From a virus, in IMG/VR virus record IMGVR_UViG_3300044642_000803, positions 1-64,000 of that record: DNA of 64,000 nucleotides; one strand, given 5' to 3'. Every line of letters begins with the position of its first letter. Position 1 is the first letter of the stretch. The notes below the pieces were generated by a model. It made no database searches. It was not told the DNA's origin and saw only the letters and a list, made by a program, of their open reading frames with translations. A program made the position numbers and the translations under genes. This document shows positions 58,613 through 64,000 of the stretch, piece by piece.

Positions 58613-59302
58613 ATGGCACGCGCAACAGGACTGGCTCCCCGAAGGGGCTATCTACTGGATGCAATGACCGTATTGGTCGGTAACGTGTTGGCCGGCGCCC
58701 GTGGCCGTCCCGCCGAAACTCGCACCGGGGCCGCTCGGCTGCTCACTACCAACCTGGCAGCCCAGAATAACTGGAAGCTGGTGGTCTACGGCCAGTCCAG
58801 TAACTCCGCTGGGGGCTACATCCTGCAGGCCGCTCACGTTGCCGAGGGTGCCGCCCTTAGCTCCGCTTCGGCCTACGCCAACATCGGCGTGATTGCGATT
58901 GGGACTGGGCAATCCAACCCCAACGAGGTCGTTGTCGGCGGCAAGCAGATCCGTGATGCCGTCAAGGCTGCCGGTTCGGTGACTGGTGATGTTCGGGTGG
59001 CTGCGGTCCGGGTGCGCCCTGGCACTGGCAACCTGGCCATCAGCAACGTGGCGCTTGCTTCCAACGTGGTGACCATCACCCTGTCGGCCGCCCACACCAT
59101 GCTGGTCGGCGAGGTTGTGACCGTGGGTTGCTCCAACCCGCTGGTGAATGGCACCTTCACCATTACGGAGGTGACTTCCACCACCTTCAAGTACGCCAGC
59201 GTTCAGTCCAACATCACCAGCGCATCGGCAACCGGAACTGTTACCAACGGCGCCGCTGTGCCGGTTGGAACCAACACCGTGGCACTCGTTCCCGCTGAAT
59301 GA
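58613..59302 (+). CDS. Capsid-associated decoration-like protein
   Basis: 229 residues. The first 140 residues form a beta-rich body (TNLAAQNNWKLVVYGQSSNS). The C-terminal 80 residues (AHTMLVGEVVTVGCSNPLVN, GTFTITEVTSTTFKYAS) form a beta-sandwich domain related to the insert in the tail tube protein. Right after the capsid gene and before a terminator, so probably a head decoration protein. Confidence 0.6.
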   Translation: MARATGLAPRRGYLLDAMTVLVGNVLAGARGRPAETRTGAARLLTTNLAAQNNWKLVVYGQSSNSAGGYILQAAHVAEGAALSSASAYANIGVIAIGTGQSNPNEVVVGGKQIRDAVKAAGSVTGDVRVAAVRVRPGTGNLAISNVALASNVVTITLSAAHTMLVGEVVTVGCSNPLVNGTFTITEVTSTTFKYASVQSNITSASATGTVTNGAAVPVGTNTVALVPAE

Positions 59303-59327
59303 CCCATTAGCCGGTCGATTATCCCTA

Positions 59328-59346
59328 GGGCCCTGCGGGGCCCTTT
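59328..59346 (+). terminator. Rho-independent terminator
   Basis: GGGCCCTGCGGGGCCC followed by TTTC after the capsid operon. Confidence 0.65.
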
Positions 59347-59361
59347 CTGCTATCTATCACC

Positions 59362-59571
59362 ATGAATTTCCCTATCGGCTACGGCCACGATGTAAAGCTA
59401 CAACAGCCAGCAGCCGAGCCCCAGGCCCAGGAACCCGCTGCAGATCCCTTGACTGCATTCCAGTCGGGGCTGACCGGCTCCGCTAAGCGCAGGCGAGCAC
59501 GGGTGACCGGTGGGCGGTTTGCTGCCGACGATCCGGCCACCGTGGCAGATGAGGCGTGGGTGGAAAGCTAA
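59362..59571 (+). CDS. Small hypothetical protein
   Basis: 69 residues: Ala/Glu/Pro-rich, with a basic RRRARVTGGRFAADD. Next to fibre genes. Not recognised. Confidence 0.6.
   Translation: MNFPIGYGHDVKLQQPAAEPQAQEPAADPLTAFQSGLTGSAKRRRARVTGGRFAADDPATVADEAWVES
59562..59569 (+). promoter_or_regulatory. GGAAAGCT element
   Basis: Over the stop codon of the previous gene. 40 bases before the ATG at 59609. Confidence 0.4.
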
Positions 59572-59608
59572 GTCAGCGATCTTTGCCGCTGAACAAAGGA
59601 GACTCCCC

Positions 59609-60010
59609 ATGGCTTTTCAGTTTTCGGTACCAGCGCGTAACGCTGCGCTGGACGCAATCGAAACGGCAGCAGGTACGGCCCCGACGCTGACAATTCGCAC
59701 GGGCGCTGTTCCCGCCAACTGCGCAGCGGCAAGGGCTGGTACGGTGCTGGCAACACTGGTACTCCCGTCTGATTGGATGGCGGCGGCATCTGGTGGCACC
59801 AAAGCGCTGTCTGGTACGTGGCAAGACGTAGCAGCGGACGCAGCTGGTACGGCAGCGCACTTCAGTATTGACCAAGGCGCCACCTGCCATATCCAAGGGA
59901 CCGTAACTGCCACTGGTGGCGGCGGTGATATGACAATCGACAACACGTCGATTGCTGCAGGCCAACAAGTGACGATTACATCATTCAATCTGACCGCTGG
60001 CGGTGCCTGA
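59609..60010 (+). CDS. Beta-rich structural protein
   Basis: 133 residues from the ATG at 59609. This is one of few genes with a clear Shine-Dalgarno sequence (AAAGGAG, 8 bases upstream). VPARNAALDAIETAAGTAPT and HIQGTVTATGGGGDMTIDNT, a compact beta protein of the kind found in tail or baseplate clusters. Not identified. Confidence 0.65.
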   Translation: MAFQFSVPARNAALDAIETAAGTAPTLTIRTGAVPANCAAARAGTVLATLVLPSDWMAAASGGTKALSGTWQDVAADAAGTAAHFSIDQGATCHIQGTVTATGGGGDMTIDNTSIAAGQQVTITSFNLTAGGA

Positions 60011-60012
60011 AG

Positions 60013-60687
60013 ATGACAACGCTCATTGAACGCCTCCAACAATCAGACATGATCGGGCTGGACGCTGCGCAGGTGGTGGCCGCTTTGAACACCCCAGACC
60101 CGACCCTGCCTGCTGTTCGGGTGCCGTTTTCGTGCCCAGAAATTGCGATCCCGGCGGCGCTATCCGGCGAGCTGGCCACACTGAGGATCGTGGCGGCGCG
60201 AGGGGAGATACCGGCAGACCTAACACCGAACAACACGGCTATTTCATTATCGACTCAAGCGATTGCCGTCATACTGACCATGCTTGACGCTGTAGATCGA
60301 AACCAGCAGGTTCGCCCAGAAATGGATGCAGGCCAGGTTGCAGCGATGTTTGATAACGTCGAAGCGATGGGACTGCTTTCACCAGCGACGAAGGCAGCGA
60401 TCCTCTCCCAGACCTTCCGATCTCCGTCTTGGGCCGAGGTACACGGCGTGAAGGTAACACTGGAATCCGTTGGCTTGGCGCGGGCCGTTTTGCAATCCGT
60501 CACCTTACTGGGGTGGGTCTACGCTGGTCCTGCACCGGGTGGTGGCGTAATGGAACAGGCGCGGATTCGGCTGCCAGACGGGACGGAATCCGCCCCGATA
60601 TTTAAGCTGCCGATGGCCGAAAATGAAATGTTGCGTACCGCCGCCCTAAGTCAATGGCTAAATAACAATGCCGATATTCTTTATTGA
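60013..60687 (+). CDS. Structural protein
   Basis: 224 residues. LIERLQQSDMIGLDAAQVVA and SELATLRIVAARGEIPADL-like regions (GELATLRIVAARGEIPADLT). Ends WLNNNADILY, overlapping the next gene by 20 bases. Not recognised, but in the tail/baseplate cluster. Confidence 0.65.
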   Translation: MTTLIERLQQSDMIGLDAAQVVAALNTPDPTLPAVRVPFSCPEIAIPAALSGELATLRIVAARGEIPADLTPNNTAISLSTQAIAVILTMLDAVDRNQQVRPEMDAGQVAAMFDNVEAMGLLSPATKAAILSQTFRSPSWAEVHGVKVTLESVGLARAVLQSVTLLGWVYAGPAPGGGVMEQARIRLPDGTESAPIFKLPMAENEMLRTAALSQWLNNNADILY

Positions 60688-62650
60688 CCCAATCGGGGGG
60701 AACGATGCCAACAACGGGCTATCGTTTGTCAACCGTTGGCGCACGATCAACAGCGGGCCGACGGCGGCACGGGTGGCACCGGGCGACGAAATTCGGTTCA
60801 TTGAAAGTCCTGCCCCGACCCTGATCGGCAACTGCACCTGGACCACCGGGGCAAGTGCGCGGTCGATCACGGTGCCTGCAGGCGTGGTGAAGTTGATCGA
60901 CGCCCTGACGGCGAACACGGGCTGGGTCGCGGCTGCGCATGTGACACTCAATGCAGCGTCCGGCACCCGGTTGATCGGCGCGGCAGCGGTGAATTTTACA
61001 GTTGGTACGGCATTTACCACCGGCAAGCTGGCGCACAAGCCGTTGACGATGGACCTGACCGGGTTTCAGCAGGTCAACGTCTGGTTTCGGACATCGGTTG
61101 CGCTGACTGCGGGGACAGTGTTTTTGGACCTGTGTTCGGACGCGAACGGCGACGTGCCGATTGTGTCGGTGCCGTTCACAGACGGCTTGAACAACGTCTG
61201 GTTTGCGGGCCTGATCGCGCACATTGGCAGCATCGGCACCATCAGTTCCATTGCCCTGCGCACCACGGCAGACCCCGGCACCCCGACCATTTCGATCAAC
61301 TGCCTGTGGGCATCCAAGGCCCCCGGCAGTGCCGACGAAGTCACGCTGGCAACGATGGTCAGTAAGACCGCCTACACCACGGCCCCGCCATTGCGCGGCA
61401 ATGGTACCGGAGATGAGCCGTTGCTGGGGGTAATGGGTGTCACGTCGGACACAGCCGTTGTCCTGAACCGCAGCGGCACGCAGGAAAACGGCATTGAAAG
61501 CGCAGGACGGGGATATGACGGTGCAGCTGAAACGGTGGCCACCTATGCGCACCAGTGTTTCCCGTTTACCGAACCCCGCACCTGGTCAACCAACGAGCCT
61601 GGGACTGCGACGAATCAATTCGTGTGGACGGGCGGCTGGTCGGCGGCGGACATGGCAAGCCGCACGGGCATGACCCGGTACATGCTGTCATCGCGCGCTT
61701 ATCAGGCTGGAGGTGGGCAGTTCACCACGTTCCAGAACTTCGTCATGAACACGTCGCTTGGCGGAAACACTTTGCCCGGCAGTGACGGGTGCCGAGTGGA
61801 AAACTGCCTCCTTACCTCCTGCGGCTTTGCAATCAACGGCTTCGCCCACAGTGGTCTGAGTGCTGCCGATGTTTGTTATTCGGCGGGCGGTGGCCCTTCG
61901 CTCGGCGGATCGAACCAGCCGAACGGCAGCGTTCTGGAAAACATCTACTCATACCTGAGCGCGGTGACCTATAACGGGGGCCGCAATCCTGTGCGGGGCC
62001 TCACCATTCGGAATAGCGGGGGGTACGGCCTGACTTTTCAGGGTAACCCCGGAAACGAGTCTATCTGTGTTGATGATCTGGTGACGCTCAATAATCAGTC
62101 GGGCGGAATTTTCGTTGCTTTAGGGGTCAATGCGCGTATTGCGAACGCGGACCCGAGAGAGGCTACTGACATCTTTTTCGTCTCCAACGGCAACGACGGG
62201 CTGTTGTCAGTTGAAAGTCTGGGCAAAATCGCGGGCAATGACACGCTGCGCCACACGTATGGCCGGATGACCCGGCAGACCGCCGTGGTGGACACGCAAG
62301 CCTCGTCCTGGCGCGTGCAGGTCACAAGCGGCAACGCCGTGGCCCGTGGACCGCTGCGCCTGCCGCTGGGGCAGTTCGAGGTCACGCGCGGGGTGACGAC
62401 AACGATTGCCATGCGGATGCGGCGCGACAATACCGGGCTGTCAATGGGCCTGTCCTACATGCCAACGGAAGGCTTGCCGGGGATCACGACCGAGCAGCGG
62501 GCGCTGATGACGGCGGCGGCAAACACATGGGAGACGGTGACGCTTTCGCTGTCCCCGACCGGCAGCGGGACGCAGATCCTCAGCCTTGATCTGATCGCCT
62601 GGGGTGGCACCACGTTCAACGGGTACGTCGAAGCCATCACGGTGACCTGA
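60668..62650 (+). CDS. Tail fibre/spike with beta-helix domain
   Basis: 660 residues. N-terminus IFFIDPIGGNDANNGLSFVN is a common opening of phage pectate-lyase-like spike proteins (head of a parallel beta helix). A central carbohydrate-binding-like part follows, and repeated N-x-G turns (NCLLTSCGFAINGFAHSGLS, RGLTIRNSGGYGLTFQGN) fit a beta helix. The C-terminal part resembles a carbohydrate-binding module. It likely binds or cuts cell-surface sugars. Confidence 0.78.
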   Translation: MPIFFIDPIGGNDANNGLSFVNRWRTINSGPTAARVAPGDEIRFIESPAPTLIGNCTWTTGASARSITVPAGVVKLIDALTANTGWVAAAHVTLNAASGTRLIGAAAVNFTVGTAFTTGKLAHKPLTMDLTGFQQVNVWFRTSVALTAGTVFLDLCSDANGDVPIVSVPFTDGLNNVWFAGLIAHIGSIGTISSIALRTTADPGTPTISINCLWASKAPGSADEVTLATMVSKTAYTTAPPLRGNGTGDEPLLGVMGVTSDTAVVLNRSGTQENGIESAGRGYDGAAETVATYAHQCFPFTEPRTWSTNEPGTATNQFVWTGGWSAADMASRTGMTRYMLSSRAYQAGGGQFTTFQNFVMNTSLGGNTLPGSDGCRVENCLLTSCGFAINGFAHSGLSAADVCYSAGGGPSLGGSNQPNGSVLENIYSYLSAVTYNGGRNPVRGLTIRNSGGYGLTFQGNPGNESICVDDLVTLNNQSGGIFVALGVNARIANADPREATDIFFVSNGNDGLLSVESLGKIAGNDTLRHTYGRMTRQTAVVDTQASSWRVQVTSGNAVARGPLRLPLGQFEVTRGVTTTIAMRMRRDNTGLSMGLSYMPTEGLPGITTEQRALMTAAANTWETVTLSLSPTGSGTQILSLDLIAWGGTTFNGYVEAITVT

Positions 62651-63501
62651 TGACGTTAGACGTCCAGAAGGGTTACGGCGGACGGTTATTCGTTTCAACC
62701 CTGACCGGCTCGCTGTCGGCCCAGAAGGGTTACGGCGGACGGGTTGCGATCTGGTCGCCTGTGGTTGCGGGCGGTGGCGGAATTTCAGGCACGGCATCTG
62801 GCACGATCAGCTTCACCGGGGACTCCACCGGGACCGTCTTGATCTCCGGCGCAGCCAGCGGCACGCTGCCACTAACTGGAGACGCGGTAGGCGTCATTGG
62901 CAACGCCCCTGCTACTGCTACTGCCGCTGGCACCCTGCCCCTTGGAGGGGGCGCTACCGGGGCCGTCGCCGTATCTGCGGTGGGCAATGGCACGCTGCCC
63001 CTGTTTGGCACCGCTACGGGCGTCATCGGCACCGCTCCGATTACTGCCACCGCTTCGGGGACACTGCCGATTACCGGGGACGCCACGGGCAGGGTCAGCG
63101 TCAATGGCGCGGCTAACGGGACGTTGCAGCTCGATGGTGAAGCGATCGCATCTGTCCGCGTGTCTGTCGTTGCGGACGGCATCTTGCCGCTTGGCGGGAC
63201 CGGCGCCGCAACGGCCCAAATCAGCGCGATTGCCAGCGGCACCTTACCGCTCACCGGTAACGCGACGGGCACGGTAGCTACGGCAATTATATCCGGGTCA
63301 GCAGCGGGAGACCTGCCTCTTGGCGGGTCGGCAACAGGCGCAGTCCGAGTTATCGGCGTAGCGGATGGAGTCTTTGTGATCACCGGCACGTCAACGGCAA
63401 TCGGGCCAGTTCAATTTGCCACTCGGTTTGCCTTCCCTGGCGATCCAGCCAATGGCGGCAAACTGAGTATATCACGCCGTGGCGGGCGCATCGTTAGGTG
63501 A
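62650..63501 (+). CDS. Beta-repeat fibre protein
   Basis: 283 residues from 62650 (overlaps the previous stop). Two KGYGGR(L/V) units at the start, then about nine repeats of A-x-GTLPL-x-G-x-ATG-x-V units, each about 23 residues. This is a regular beta solenoid or fibre shaft. The end (FATRFAFPGDPANGGKLSIS) is a short cap. Function unknown. Confidence 0.75.
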   Translation: MTLDVQKGYGGRLFVSTLTGSLSAQKGYGGRVAIWSPVVAGGGGISGTASGTISFTGDSTGTVLISGAASGTLPLTGDAVGVIGNAPATATAAGTLPLGGGATGAVAVSAVGNGTLPLFGTATGVIGTAPITATASGTLPITGDATGRVSVNGAANGTLQLDGEAIASVRVSVVADGILPLGGTGAATAQISAIASGTLPLTGNATGTVATAIISGSAAGDLPLGGSATGAVRVIGVADGVFVITGTSTAIGPVQFATRFAFPGDPANGGKLSISRRGGRIVR

Positions 63502-63508
63502 GGATTCG

Positions 63509-63844
63509 ATGAGCACTTTTTACATCAAAACTGGCGATACATCACCCGCCATCCGATACGCACTAGATCCGGCATCGGTGGTGCTGACCGGTGCGACGGT
63601 GCGGTTTCAGATGCGGCAGCGACGGTCAAGGGGCGGGGCCACCGTGATTGACGCTGCGGCGGTGGTGGTGACTGCAACTGGTACGCCAACGGTGGAATAC
63701 CAGTGGCAAACGGGCGAAATCGCCAATGCTGGCATCTTTGAAGCCGAGTTCCGGGTGACCTATGCCGATGGCAGGGTTGAAACGTTCCCCAATGATGAGT
63801 TCATCTCGGTCAAGGTTTCTGAAGATGTCCCGCCAGCGAGTTAG
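63509..63844 (+). CDS. Baseplate-like protein (BppU N-terminal-like)
   Basis: 111 residues from the ATG at 63509. FYIKTGDTSPAIRYALDPAS and VLTGATVRFQMRQRRSRGGA then FEAEFRVTYADGRVETFP are typical of the N-terminal domain of phage baseplate upper proteins. Located after the fibres. Confidence 0.7.
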   Translation: MSTFYIKTGDTSPAIRYALDPASVVLTGATVRFQMRQRRSRGGATVIDAAAVVVTATGTPTVEYQWQTGEIANAGIFEAEFRVTYADGRVETFPNDEFISVKVSEDVPPAS

Positions 63845-63870
63845 CTCTTGATAGCAACGCTTCGGCATCT

Positions 63871-63878
63871 GGAAAGCT
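63871..63878 (+). promoter_or_regulatory. GGAAAGCT element
   Basis: Exact 8-mer in the gap before the last, incomplete gene. Confidence 0.4.
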
Positions 63879-63925
63879 AGGCCAGAGCGTAAACCCTTGT
63901 AACGCATGGCTGGGACCATCAACGG

Positions 63926-64000
63926 ATGACACTAATACCTGACGATCTGCTCTCGATGACGCTGTGGCACCTGGCGTTGTTTCTGCCTGCCTGGGGTGTT
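63926..64000 (+). CDS. Start of a probable membrane protein (holin candidate), truncated by the window end
   Basis: From the ATG at 63926: MTLIPDDLLSMTLWHLALFL followed by PAWGV. A hydrophobic start after the baseplate genes is compatible with a lysis or holin gene, but only 25 codons are visible. Confidence 0.4.
   Translation, partial: MTLIPDDLLSMTLWHLALFLPAWGV

Overview
The window is almost wall-to-wall phage DNA: a long-tailed (siphovirus-like) double-stranded DNA phage or prophage with a GC-rich genome. It has a terminase, portal, head-morphogenesis protein, tail chaperone with frameshift, tape measure, tail tip, fibre and capsid genes, plus a lambdoid-like replication and recombination block. 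No integrase, repressor, tRNA, rRNA or housekeeping gene was seen. The host cannot be read from the sequence. Diversity-generating-retroelement (DGR) target proteins with an FGE fold and the codon style would fit a picocyanobacterium or another GC-rich aquatic bacterium, but this is weak.

Layout. 1-6881 is one leftward operon with many 4-base overlaps: replication initiator with an origin-like iteron cluster inside the gene, a companion protein, small phage proteins, then two DGR-type variable proteins and two more small genes running off the left edge. 7032-10868 is a mostly rightward recombination block (Rad52-like annealing protein, SSB, RusA). 10922-12952 is a leftward pair of genes flanking about 0.75 kb of GGCNN-type degenerate repeats; the upstream protein has a glycine-rich C-terminal loop resembling RAMP proteins. 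13065-22636 is a rightward run of about 25 small, overlapping, mostly unknown genes, including an RNA polymerase alpha-CTD-like protein, a frameshifted polymerase-beta-like nucleotidyltransferase and dCTP deaminase. 22775-29370 is the packaging start: small HTH/terminase-like protein, thymidylate kinase, large terminase, a sigma-70-like factor and a DUF4055-type portal. 29371-33099 holds small genes behind repeated promoter-plus-hairpin cassettes. 33151-35987 has two related basic proteins and the head-morphogenesis protein. From 36 to 46 kb, head-tail and tail genes on the plus strand alternate with islands of small minus-strand genes that look like morons. 46339-56617 is tail terminator, tape measure, tail tip and associated proteins. 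56667-59302 is scaffold-like protein, major capsid and decoration protein, unusually placed after the tail genes. 59362-64000 is fibre or baseplate genes and the start of a membrane (holin-like?) gene.

How the parts work together. The phage appears to carry its own sigma factor and a separate alpha-CTD-like protein, and it has at least five related promoter-like blocks followed by small hairpins, which suggests a phage-specific transcription programme. The GGGAAAG heptamer used in lambda for tail-chaperone frameshifting is present in the tail chaperone here. The same heptamer, in the same reading phase, lies exactly at the start of the variable region of both DGR target genes. There a -1 shift would swap one variable C-terminus for another.

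The most notable candidates are: (1) DGR targets with two tandem variable regions selectable by -1 frameshifting; (2) the RAMP-like protein with its GGCNN repeat tract and conserved-looking partner gene; (3) the sigma plus alpha-CTD pair with repeated promoter cassettes. No DGR reverse transcriptase or template repeat was found in the window, so either they lie outside it or the targets are diversified in trans.
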